Source: Candidatus Aminicenantota bacterium
Lineage (GTDB): Bacteria > Acidobacteriota > Aminicenantia > UBA2199
NCBI GenBank assembly: GCA_020355945.1
Contig: CP070627.1
Location: 6,203,078 to 6,213,878, forward strand
DNA: 10,801 nt
Reading direction: 5' to 3'
Of this stretch, positions 1-5,695 are shown in pieces. The translations under genes and the position numbers were made by a program. Below the pieces are notes generated by a model, which was not told where the DNA came from, ran no database searches, and was given only the letters and a program-made list of their open reading frames with translations. Positions within the stretch are counted from its first letter, which is position 1. Each line of letters starts with the position of its first letter.

Positions 1-1526
1 TCCGGGTGGAATTGGCAGCCGATAAACCAGGGATGATCTTGCAGTTCAATCATTTCCACCAGGTTTCTTTCCGGGTTCTTTCCACTGATAACCATCCCGT
101 TTTCTTTTAAAATATTTTCAAATTTAGGGTTGAATTCATATCTATGTCTATGCCGTTCAAATATTTTATCTTTTTTATAAATCTTATAGCAAAGTGTTCC
201 TTTTTTTAAAATACAGGAAAATTCGCCTAACCGCATGTTGTGTCCCATTTCTTCCACATCCACCAATTCTTTTAATTTTAGAAAGACCTTCTGCGAGGAG
301 GATGGGGAAAACTCGGCAGAATGGACATCTTTAACACCCACTACATTGCGAAGGTATTCGATACAGGCGGTTTGCATTCCCAGGCAGATGCCGAAATAAG
401 GAATTTTGTTCACCCGCGCATACTCCACAGCTTTTATCTTTCCCTCGATCCCCCGATCGCCAAAACCACCGGGAACAAGTATACCACCGCTGTTTTTAAA
501 GGTTTCGTCAAGATTCCATTCCAGGAGGTTATCCGACTCCACACGCTCTAATTTTACCCTGACATTGTTCTCGACACCACCGTGATAAAGGGCTTCAAAT
601 AAACTTTTATAAGAATCATACAGTTGGGTATATTTTCCCACGATGCTGATTTCCACTTCATCATGCAAACACCTGGTTTTCTCCACCCAATGCTCCCATC
701 TCTCATGGTTATCGCTCCTTTTCTCAAGCTTCAATTTTTTTAAAATCGCGGTCCCCAGGCCTTCTTTTTTAAAAGTCAAAGGTATTTCATAAATGTTTTT
801 CACGTCCTTTGCACTCATAACATCTTCATATTTCAGGTTGGTAAAAAGCGCCACTTTTCGCTTGATGTCTTCAGGAAGAGGTATCTCAGTCCGACAGAGT
901 AACAGGTCCGGCTGAATCCCGATCTCCCTCAGCGCCTTGACACTGTGCTGGGTAGGCTTTGTTTTTAATTCACCCGCTGTTTTAATGTAAGGTACCAATG
1001 TCAAATGGATAAATATAGTATCCTCCGAGTCCAGGTCCAGACCGATTTGACGAATGGCTTCAAGAAAAGGTTGACTTTCAATGTCCCCCACAGTACCACC
1101 CACCTCTGAAATGATAATATCGAATTTTCCATCCATTTCCATGATAGCCGCTTTAATCTCATCAGTCACATGAGGGATCACCTGGACGGTCTTTCCTAAA
1201 TAGTCTCCCCTCCGCTCCTTTTGAATCACACTGTCGTAAATTCGACCGGCAGTCCAATTGTTTCTCTGAGTTGTGATGGTAGAGGTGAACCGCTCATAAT
1301 GACCCAGGTCCAGGTCAGTTTCCGCACCATCATCGGTTACATAAACCTCCCCATGCTGGAACGGACTCATGGTCCCGGGGTCTACATTCAAATAAGGGTC
1401 CAATTTGATGATGGTGATCTTAAATCCATAAGATTCCATTATATTCCCAATAGACGCGGCAGCAATCCCCTTTCCCAACGATGAAAGAACCCCACCGGTT
1501 ATAAAAATGTATTTTGTCTTAGTCAT
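1..1526 (-). CDS. pyrG: CTP synthase, C-terminus cut by the window edge
   Basis: Makes CTP from UTP, ATP and glutamine-derived ammonia in the cytoplasm, the last step of pyrimidine nucleotide synthesis. The ATG is at 1526-1524 and the frame stays open to the window edge (508 whole codons; the family is usually about 535, so roughly 30 residues are missing). The N-terminal synthetase domain shows the P-loop TGGVLSSLGKG (residues 10-20) and EVGGTVGDIES (141-151). The C-terminal class I glutaminase domain shows PGGFGDRG (352-359), the nucleophile Cys381 in GICLGMQ, and His507 in CQFHP followed by a codon beginning GA, consistent with the C-H-E triad. A GGAGG lies 14 nt and an AGG 10 nt before the ATG; the GGAGG belongs to the GC-rich element upstream. 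It is last of the visible minus-strand genes, 78 bp after kdsB, whose enzyme consumes CTP. Identification is firm. Confidence 0.97.
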   Translation of the reverse strand, partial: MTKTKYIFITGGVLSSLGKGIAAASIGNIMESYGFKITIIKLDPYLNVDPGTMSPFQHGEVYVTDDGAETDLDLGHYERFTSTITTQRNNWTAGRIYDSVIQKERRGDYLGKTVQVIPHVTDEIKAAIMEMDGKFDIIISEVGGTVGDIESQPFLEAIRQIGLDLDSEDTIFIHLTLVPYIKTAGELKTKPTQHSVKALREIGIQPDLLLCRTEIPLPEDIKRKVALFTNLKYEDVMSAKDVKNIYEIPLTFKKEGLGTAILKKLKLEKRSDNHERWEHWVEKTRCLHDEVEISIVGKYTQLYDSYKSLFEALYHGGVENNVRVKLERVESDNLLEWNLDETFKNSGGILVPGGFGDRGIEGKIKAVEYARVNKIPYFGICLGMQTACIEYLRNVVGVKDVHSAEFSPSSSQKVFLKLKELVDVEEMGHNMRLGEFSCILKKGTLCYKIYKKDKIFERHRHRYEFNPKFENILKENGMVISGKNPERNLVEMIELQDHPWFIGCQFHP

Positions 1527-1540
1527 TAGTTTATTACCTG

Positions 1541-1600
1541 CCTCCGGCGGCCAGGGGGCGCTTTTTGAAAAAACTGCCCCCTGAACCCCCGCAAAAACTT
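1541..1600. repeat. GC-rich palindromic intergenic element, possibly a dispersed repeat
   Basis: This 60-bp stretch is far more GC-rich than its surroundings. It contains perfect 8-bp inverted arms, CAGGGGGC (1552-1559) and GCCCCCTG (1576-1583). The 16-nt interval between them holds T5 and A5 runs that can extend the stem. Next to it is GCCTCCGGCGGC (1540-1551), itself nearly palindromic, and on the other side a second C5 run (1586-1590). It fills almost the whole kdsB-pyrG gap. The layout resembles intergenic palindromic repeats I recall from other Gram-negative genomes, but that is memory, not a search. In the transcript it would fold in the pyrG leader. There is no U-tract after the stem on the minus strand, so it is not a standard terminator for the operon. 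Confidence 0.6.
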
Positions 1601-1604
1601 TTTA

Positions 1605-2345
1605 TTAAGCTACGGTTCCAAAACCTTCCAGGATTTCCTCAACTTTTGCAACATCTTCCGGTATATCTACTCCAATAGAACGGTACTCACTGATAATCAC
1701 CTTTATACCAATGCTGTTCTCCAAAAACCGCAATTGCTCCAATTTTTCCAGGACTTCCAATGAAGACCGGGGAAGATTAATAAAACTCCGAAGCGCCTCT
1801 TTTAAATACCCGTACATACCAATATGTTGATGAAAACCCCTAAAATCCTTTTTCTCTACAAAAGGAATAGGAGACCTGGAAAAATAAAGAGCCTGAAAAA
1901 TCCGATCCACCACCACCTTAACCACATCCTTCGATAAAAAATCTTCATACGAAATATTATAAAAAGCCGGTGTTACCACCTCATACTTACCGGTATGCAA
2001 TTCATCATACAAAACAGAAATCAATTCCACAGGAACAATAGGCTCATCCCCCTGGATATTGATAACAGCATCAAAATCACGATTTTCCAACACTTCCCAC
2101 AATCGCTCCGAACCCGATGAATGATGCGGTGAAGTCATTACGGCATTTCCCCCAAATGACTTGACCACAGATTCAATACGCCGATCATCAGTGGCCACCA
2201 TGATATGACCGGGGGAAAATTTTCCTGATTTCTCTACCTGCCAATACACCCGCTGGATCATGGGCATGCCTTTGATCATGACCAGAGGCTTTCCCTTAAA
2301 ACGGGTTGAATTATATCTCGCCGGTATAATGGCAGCAATATTCAC
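1605..2345 (-). CDS. kdsB: 3-deoxy-manno-octulosonate cytidylyltransferase (CMP-Kdo synthetase)
   Basis: Activates Kdo with CTP to give CMP-Kdo, the donor for the inner core of lipopolysaccharide; cytoplasmic. At 246 residues it has the family length. Visible signatures are IPARYNSTRFKGKPL (7-21, nucleotide-binding loop), TDD (52-54), SSGSERLWEV (76-85), NIQGDEP (96-102), YFSRSPIPF (154-162), HQHIGMYGY (172-180), LEKLEQLRFLEN (199-210) and GVDIPEDV (225-232). The start is GTG at 2345-2343, overlapping the bactofilin stop in a GTGA arrangement, with AGAGG 4 nt upstream, so translational coupling is likely. CTP synthase follows 78 bp downstream. Its presence indicates an outer membrane with Kdo-containing LPS. 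Confidence 0.96.
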   Translation of the reverse strand: MNIAAIIPARYNSTRFKGKPLVMIKGMPMIQRVYWQVEKSGKFSPGHIMVATDDRRIESVVKSFGGNAVMTSPHHSSGSERLWEVLENRDFDAVINIQGDEPIVPVELISVLYDELHTGKYEVVTPAFYNISYEDFLSKDVVKVVVDRIFQALYFSRSPIPFVEKKDFRGFHQHIGMYGYLKEALRSFINLPRSSLEVLEKLEQLRFLENSIGIKVIISEYRSIGVDIPEDVAKVEEILEGFGTVA

Positions 2346-2749
2346 TGGTCCTCTTCTTCACTCCTACTTTCAATTTGGTCTTCACTTTCGCTTTTATTAC
2401 CTTCCAGGGCTTTTAACTCCATCTGACAGGAACCCTGGAAAAACGCACCTTCTTCAATAATTAATTTTGGAGCCACAATTTTCCCGGTGACACGCCCCAG
2501 GGAAAATATCTCAATCCGATCTTTTGCATTTAAAGATCCTTTAACCCTACCGTTTATAGATATGCTCTCCGCTTCAACATCGGCTTCCAAATCACCGGTT
2601 TCCCCCACAATCAGGGAACCACCTGAAAGAATCTTTCCTTTAAATTTTCCATCAATGCGGAAGGAATCCTTAAACTTGATATCACCCTTTATCTCGGTAT
2701 CCTTGTCAATAAAACCACTTACTCTTCCCGATGATTCAGTTCGTTGCAT
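2342..2749 (-). CDS. Bactofilin (polymer-forming cytoskeletal protein)
   Basis: Bactofilins polymerise without nucleotides into filaments that scaffold cell-shape, polarity or chromosome-segregation proteins. The 135-residue product has the family architecture: a short N-terminal tail, a core of about residues 15-110 with repeating short beta-strands and glycine turns (DTEIKGDIKF, FRIDGKFKGKI, GSLIVGETGDLEADV, SISINGRVKGSLNA, KLIIEEGAFFQGSC), and a charged acidic tail (118-135). No membrane helix is seen. AGGAG, 7 nt before the ATG, lies inside the last codons of parB, and the stop overlaps the kdsB start by 4 bp. Its place directly after parAB recalls myxobacteria, where bactofilins hold ParB/parS complexes; a similar role here is inference. 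Confidence 0.92.
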   Translation of the reverse strand: MQRTESSGRVSGFIDKDTEIKGDIKFKDSFRIDGKFKGKILSGGSLIVGETGDLEADVEAESISINGRVKGSLNAKDRIEIFSLGRVTGKIVAPKLIIEEGAFFQGSCQMELKALEGNKSESEDQIESRSEEEDQ

Positions 2750-2752
2750 TTT

Positions 2753-3610
2753 TTACTCCTTAACTAATAATTTATAAATTCGCTCAAACTCTTCAAGCTG
2801 ATTAAAAAATATCTCAACCTTACCTTTGCCACTTTTTGAATAGTGTAATTTCACCCTGGTGGAAAATAACCGGGCCAATTTTTCTTCGGTTTTGCGGATA
2901 TCAGGATCCACCTCCTCCTCCTGGAGGGCTTTAACACTCTTTTCTTTATCAACATTCTTCACCATTTTCTCAGTCTGCCTGACAGACAAATGGTTTTTTA
3001 ATATTCTCGACAGGGCATTCAGTATCGCCGTATTATCTTCCAGCGAAAGTAATGCCCTGGCATGCCCCTGGGAAATGGTACCGGAAACCACACACTCTTT
3101 TACAGCTTCCGGTAATTTTAACAACCTGAGATAATTGGTTAAAGTACTCCTGTTCATCCCCAGTCGCTCACCGGCTCTTTCCTGGGTTAACCCCATCTGC
3201 TGGATCAATACTTCAATGCCTTCGGCTATCTCAATGGCATTAAGGTCTTCCCTCTGGATATTTTCCACCAGAGCAGTTACAATGAGGTCATCCTCACCTG
3301 CCTCTTTTAAAATAGCAGGTATTTTGCTCCATTTCAGGTACTGGGCCGCACGCCAGCGCCGTTCACCCACCATCAAATAATATTTCTCATCTTCTTTGTA
3401 AACCACTACAGGTTGAATCATACCCTCTTCTTTTAACGAATCGGCTAACTCCTTAATCTTATCCGTGCTAAATTTCTTTCGAGGTTGATGGGGATTCGGA
3501 TAAATATCATCGATGTCAATTTCTAAATATCCTTTTTCCTCCTGGGAATAGGGTTTGTTTGTAATAATAGCTTCGAGTCCTTTTCCTAAAACTCTACGTT
3601 TCATCTTCAT
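2753..3610 (-). CDS. parB: Chromosome-partitioning protein ParB (parS-binding CTPase)
   Basis: Binds parS near the origin, loads as a CTP-dependent clamp that spreads along DNA, and stimulates the ParA ATPase. The 285 residues fit the family. In order: a basic N-terminal peptide with LGKGLEAII (8-16, the ParA-stimulating region); the CTP-binding N domain with NPHQPRK (39-45), GERRWRA (82-88) and ENIQRED (116-122); a helix-turn-helix around LTQERAGERLGMNRSTLTNY (141-160), then GHARALL (182-188); an acidic linker; and a C-terminal dimerisation domain (about 240-285). The ATG at 3610 overlaps the parA TGA by 4 bp. A second ATG two codons on (3604) is a possible alternative start. Two perfect parS sites lie about 1.5 kb away at the operon head. 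Confidence 0.97.
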   Translation of the reverse strand: MKMKRRVLGKGLEAIITNKPYSQEEKGYLEIDIDDIYPNPHQPRKKFSTDKIKELADSLKEEGMIQPVVVYKEDEKYYLMVGERRWRAAQYLKWSKIPAILKEAGEDDLIVTALVENIQREDLNAIEIAEGIEVLIQQMGLTQERAGERLGMNRSTLTNYLRLLKLPEAVKECVVSGTISQGHARALLSLEDNTAILNALSRILKNHLSVRQTEKMVKNVDKEKSVKALQEEEVDPDIRKTEEKLARLFSTRVKLHYSKSGKGKVEIFFNQLEEFERIYKLLVKE

Positions 3611-4386
3611 TGACCTAATATCTCCTTTGCCAATGCCATGTACGCTTGAGAACCCGCTGACTTGATGGCGTACAATTGGATGGGTTTTCCAAAACTGGGG
3701 GCCTCCGAAAGCCTGACATTTCGCGGGATAATGCAGCGGTAGACTTTTGATTTGAAATAATTTCGTACTTCCTCTTCCACTTGCCTGGATAGATTGGTCC
3801 GTTCATCATACATCGTCAACAAGATGCCTTTGATTTTCAACGAAGGATTAAAATTCTCCCTGGTTCTCTCGATGGTATTCATCAAATCAGATAATCCCTC
3901 CAATGCATAATATTCGGCTTGAATGGGGATCAACACACTTTCAGCCGCGGTTAAGGCATTGACGGTAATAATTCCCAGTGACGGCGGCAAATCAACAAGA
4001 ATGTAATCAAATAGACCATCAACTTCTACCAGTGCATTTTTTAAATAAAGGTGGTTGTTTTCCTCTCCCGAAGAAGCCACTTCCAATTCAAAACGGGCAA
4101 ATCTCCTGGAAGAAGGAACAACCTTTAAAAATCTTAATTCATGGTCTAAAATTACATCTTTCAACGAGCATCGTCCCTCTATAACCGAATAAATGTCCTT
4201 ATCAACAGAGGCCTTATCAATGCCCAAACCTGTGGTGGAATTGGCCTGAGGATCCACATCCACAATAAGCACTCTTTTCTCTGCTATTGCCAGGGAAGCT
4301 CCCAGGTTAATGGCAGTAGTGGTTTTCCCTACACCGCCCTTCTGGTTGGCAATAGCAATAATTTCGCTGCTTCTTCTTTCTTCCAC
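3607..4386 (-). CDS. parA: Chromosome-partitioning ATPase ParA (Soj family)
   Basis: Deviant-Walker ATPase that binds nucleoid DNA as an ATP dimer and, with ParB-parS, moves the origin region; Soj relatives can also modulate DnaA. The 259 residues match a chromosomal, short-type ParA without an N-terminal HTH. KGGVGKTT (16-23) is the deviant Walker A with its signature lysine, VDVDPQANSTTG (42-53) is the A' motif, and YILVDLPPSLGIITVNAL is Walker B. LSEAPSFGKPI and SAGSQAYMALAKE near the C-terminus are typical of the family. The start is GTG at 4386-4384, only 3 bp after the rsmG stop, with GGAG 10 nt upstream, and the end overlaps parB. It is clearly part of the rsmG-parA-parB unit. Confidence 0.97.
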   Translation of the reverse strand: MEERRSSEIIAIANQKGGVGKTTTAINLGASLAIAEKRVLIVDVDPQANSTTGLGIDKASVDKDIYSVIEGRCSLKDVILDHELRFLKVVPSSRRFARFELEVASSGEENNHLYLKNALVEVDGLFDYILVDLPPSLGIITVNALTAAESVLIPIQAEYYALEGLSDLMNTIERTRENFNPSLKIKGILLTMYDERTNLSRQVEEEVRNYFKSKVYRCIIPRNVRLSEAPSFGKPIQLYAIKSAGSQAYMALAKEILGQ

Positions 4387-4389
4387 GTC

Positions 4390-4995
4390 TTAATTTCTCC
4401 ATTCTTCATTGGTAATACGTAATTTGTAATCGTTCCGTTTTAAAATTTTCAAAATTCTTAAATTTTTTCTTAAGGGAACATTATATGTCTTTTTTGCTAC
4501 ACTTTCCAGGTATTTTTGATTTTTTTTTATTTTATTTTTCGATGTGATCAAAACGGCTTCCGCCACCATCCCCCTTTTAACGAAACCACAAAAGACATTT
4601 AGTTGCGGAAATCCTCGTGAAATCAATGTCCTGTCTTTACTGACCACATTATTCCTGCCTTTTAAATATTCTTCAATGCTCACCCCTTGAATCTCCAGAT
4701 TGAACAGTTCCATTCTATTCTTCACCCCCCGGAGAAATTCAGCCTTTTTTCTTTTTGGTTCCACCAGTATTATTTTCTTATTTTCATTCATCAAAGCAAT
4801 GGGTACTCCCAGCATACCGTTTCCACTTCCGGCATCGATAACAATATCATTGGATATATATCGAGTCAACAAAAGGGTTTCATTTAACAGTTGATCCAAC
4901 TTTTGTCGAGTAATTTTCCGGGAGATGAGATTGACCTTTTGGTTATGTTCCCACAGCATTTTTACGTATTCCTCCAGTTTAACCGTGCATTCCAT
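4390..4995 (-). CDS. rsmG: 16S rRNA (guanine-N7) methyltransferase RsmG, divergent and with a short N-terminus
   Basis: RsmG (GidB) uses SAM to methylate N7 of G527 (E. coli numbering) in 16S rRNA. With the ATG at 4995 the product is 201 residues. Signatures are EYVKMLWEHNQKVNLISR (9-26), the SAM loop VIDAGSGNGMLGVPIAL (52-68), LVEPKRKKAEFLRGV (77-91) and LISRGF (124-129). The loop has ML where many family members have a proline-glycine pair. The frame stays open upstream to 5136, but that part (residues reading VSRETNE and WFFCWFC) is translated parS and spacer, not RsmG-like. No good ribosome-binding site precedes 4995; instead a promoter would start the RNA almost at the ATG. The C-terminal tail is encoded by a degenerate 7-bp repeat. 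Position before parAB is classical for rsmG. Confidence 0.88.
   Translation of the reverse strand: MECTVKLEEYVKMLWEHNQKVNLISRKITRQKLDQLLNETLLLTRYISNDIVIDAGSGNGMLGVPIALMNENKKIILVEPKRKKAEFLRGVKNRMELFNLEIQGVSIEEYLKGRNNVVSKDRTLISRGFPQLNVFCGFVKRGMVAEAVLITSKNKIKKNQKYLESVAKKTYNVPLRKNLRILKILKRNDYKLRITNEEWRN
4396..4430. repeat. Degenerate tandem 7-bp repeat at the 3' end of rsmG
   Basis: Five consecutive heptamers on the plus strand, TCTCCAT, TCTTCAT, TGGTAAT, ACGTAAT and TTGTAAT, all end in AT and the last three in TAAT. They encode the final residues of RsmG (YKLRITNEEWR region) and supply the GGAG used by parA. Short heptanucleotide repeats of this general kind are known from several bacterial genomes. 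The match is degenerate, so this could be chance. Confidence 0.4.
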
Positions 4996-5002
4996 GACGT
5001 TT

Positions 5003-5011
5003 ATTATAACA
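5003..5011 (-). promoter_or_regulatory. Extended -10 promoter for rsmG-parAB, probably giving a leaderless mRNA
   Basis: On the minus strand TGTTATAAT (5011 to 5003) is a perfect extended -10 (TGn-TATAAT). No good -35 is present (TGGTTT at the 17-bp spacing). Seven bases on, the predicted start falls at 4996/4995, that is, on the rsmG ATG. The lack of a Shine-Dalgarno before that ATG fits a leaderless transcript. The proximal parS lies 36 bp upstream of the -10, so bound ParB could affect it. Confidence 0.5.
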
Positions 5012-5043
5012 CAAAACCAACAGAAAAACCATTCGCTTTCATT

Positions 5044-5059
5044 TGTTTCACGTGAAACA
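5044..5059. other. parS: parS centromere site, proximal to rsmG
   Basis: TGTTTCACGTGAAACA is the perfect 16-bp palindromic parS consensus recognised by chromosomal ParB. It lies in the 79-bp gap between the small membrane protein gene and rsmG. It is embedded in a 23-bp direct repeat (5037-5059) identical to 5092-5114 around the second site. Confidence 0.95.
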
Positions 5060-5074
5060 CTTTTTTCACTGACT

Positions 5075-5338
5075 CTACGATGGACCTGGCGTTTCATTTG
5101 TTTCACGTGAAACATTATCCGGGACCGTTTCCTCATTCTCTTTCGATATCTGCTCCCCGTTAGTGCCTGGAAGTTGGCCCCTCCTTCGCTTTATCCATAA
5201 ATAATAGGCAACGGATACAATCCATACAATTAAAACCACCGGCGAATATTTCTTAAAATCGATGATCAACAAATACGGACAAAAAACAACCACCAAAATA
5301 ACTGCAAAAATTATTATTCTCAAAAATATCTTTTTCAT
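5075..5338 (-). CDS. Small protein with two predicted membrane helices, function unknown
   Basis: I do not recognise a family. From the ATG at 5338 the product has 87 residues. An upstream in-frame ATG at 5350 would add four residues, but 5338 has AGG 4 nt before it (GGTAGGTAAG) and begins MKKIF. Two hydrophobic stretches follow: about residues 4-27 (FLRIIIFAVILVVVFCPYLL) and 33-48 (PVVLIVWIVSVAYYLW), then KRRR, which suggests a hairpin with both ends in the cytoplasm, and a polar acidic tail. A parS site overlaps the tail codons. It is the first gene leftward of the origin, divergent from dnaA, and 79 bp ahead of rsmG. It sits on the rsmG side where rnpA-yidC-mnmE-mnmG are often found, but shows no similarity to those that I can see. 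Coding status rests on the hydropathy pattern and the position. Confidence 0.6.
   Translation of the reverse strand: MKKIFLRIIIFAVILVVVFCPYLLIIDFKKYSPVVLIVWIVSVAYYLWIKRRRGQLPGTNGEQISKENEETVPDNVSRETNETPGPS
5099..5114. other. parS: parS centromere site, distal copy inside the membrane-protein gene
   Basis: A second perfect TGTTTCACGTGAAACA lies exactly 55 bp (about five helical turns) from the first. It falls within the coding region of the small membrane protein, where it is read as part of NVSRET. The shared 7 bp before each site suggests duplication rather than independent origin. Confidence 0.95.
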
Positions 5339-5340
5339 CT

Positions 5341-5480
5341 TACCTACCATTATATATTTTATCTGATTTTTAATTTTAATAATATAGTATCATATATAAA
5401 ATTATTTAAAAAGGCTTGCTTTTTTATTTCGTTAAATTTTTATCGTTAAAATATAATATATTTTTTTTTTATTTCAGGGC
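5341..5480. other. AT-rich tract, candidate DNA unwinding element
   Basis: About 140 bp consisting almost only of A and T, ending in a T11 run (5461-5470 plus 5472-5474 nearby). It includes two copies of TCGTTAAA (5429-5436 and 5443-5450) 14 bp apart. It also covers the start region of the leftward membrane-protein gene, whose promoter probably lies here; several TATAAT-like hexamers exist but none has a convincing -35. Confidence 0.5.
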
Positions 5481-5509
5481 TTGACAATATCTCACATTTC
5501 TATTATGAT
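5481..5509 (+). promoter_or_regulatory. Sigma-70 type promoter of dnaA
   Basis: TTGACA (5481-5486) and TATGAT (5504-5509) are separated by exactly 17 bp. The predicted start is the G at about 5516, giving a leader of roughly 198 nt before the dnaA ATG. That leader contains the DnaA boxes, so DnaA could repress its own gene, as in other bacteria. Confidence 0.85.
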
Positions 5510-5517
5510 AGCACCGT

Positions 5518-5529
5518 CGTTTTAAAACG
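5518..5529. promoter_or_regulatory. 12-bp perfect palindrome at the dnaA transcript start, possible operator
   Basis: CGTTTTAAAACG is a perfect palindrome starting about 3 bp after the predicted +1. The flanking CCGT and ACGG do not extend the same symmetry centre cleanly. Position suits a repressor site, but no regulator is identified. Confidence 0.35.
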
Positions 5530-5551
5530 GAGACTAAATCACTCGTAAGGC

Positions 5552-5599
5552 CTGGAAAATGAAAAAGTTTTCCACAATTGTTAATAATATTGTGGAAAA
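5552..5599. promoter_or_regulatory. DnaA-box cluster with an inverted perfect pair
   Basis: TTTTCCACA (5568-5576, plus) and TGTGGAAAA (5591-5599, the same box on the minus strand) are perfect copies. They form inverted arms of 11 bp (5568-5578 and 5589-5599) around a 10-bp AT spacer. A weaker box, CTGGAAAA (5552-5559), precedes them. TTTTCCACA differs from the E. coli consensus TTATCCACA at one position and is the type used in cyanobacteria. Confidence 0.8.
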
Positions 5600-5663
5600 G
5601 TCGATATTTAATATGATGACTTCCGATCTAAAGGTGCAAGGTATATGAGAAATATAACAATGG

Positions 5664-5695
5664 TAACATGATGACGTGATAACATGATAACGGTA
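5664..5695. repeat. Four tandem 8-bp quasi-repeats upstream of dnaA
   Basis: TAACATGA (5664), TGACGTGA (5672), TAACATGA (5680) and TAACGGTA (5688) follow one another without a gap; a looser unit, TAACAATGG, precedes them. They end 5 bp before the AAGGA ribosome-binding site. They do not match the DnaA box. They could bind an unknown origin factor, act in the mRNA leader, or be chance. Confidence 0.5.

Noticed and set aside
321..551. Plus-strand ORF of 76 codons
   Set aside because: Lies antisense inside pyrG, with no recognisable product or ribosome-binding site.
1221..1484. Plus-strand ORF of 87 codons
   Set aside because: Antisense shadow of the conserved pyrG N-terminus.
1552..1583. Rho-independent terminator after kdsB
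   Set aside because: The stem is strong but no U-tract follows it on the transcribed strand; GCCGCCGGAGGC follows instead.
2487..2777. Plus-strand ORF of 96 codons
   Set aside because: Antisense to the bactofilin; no family features.
4996..5136. N-terminal extension of rsmG to an ATG at 5136, 5115 or 5097
   Set aside because: The extension is translated parS and spacer (FHVKQ, VSRETNE), shows no RsmG similarity, overlaps the membrane-protein gene, and would include the promoter region.
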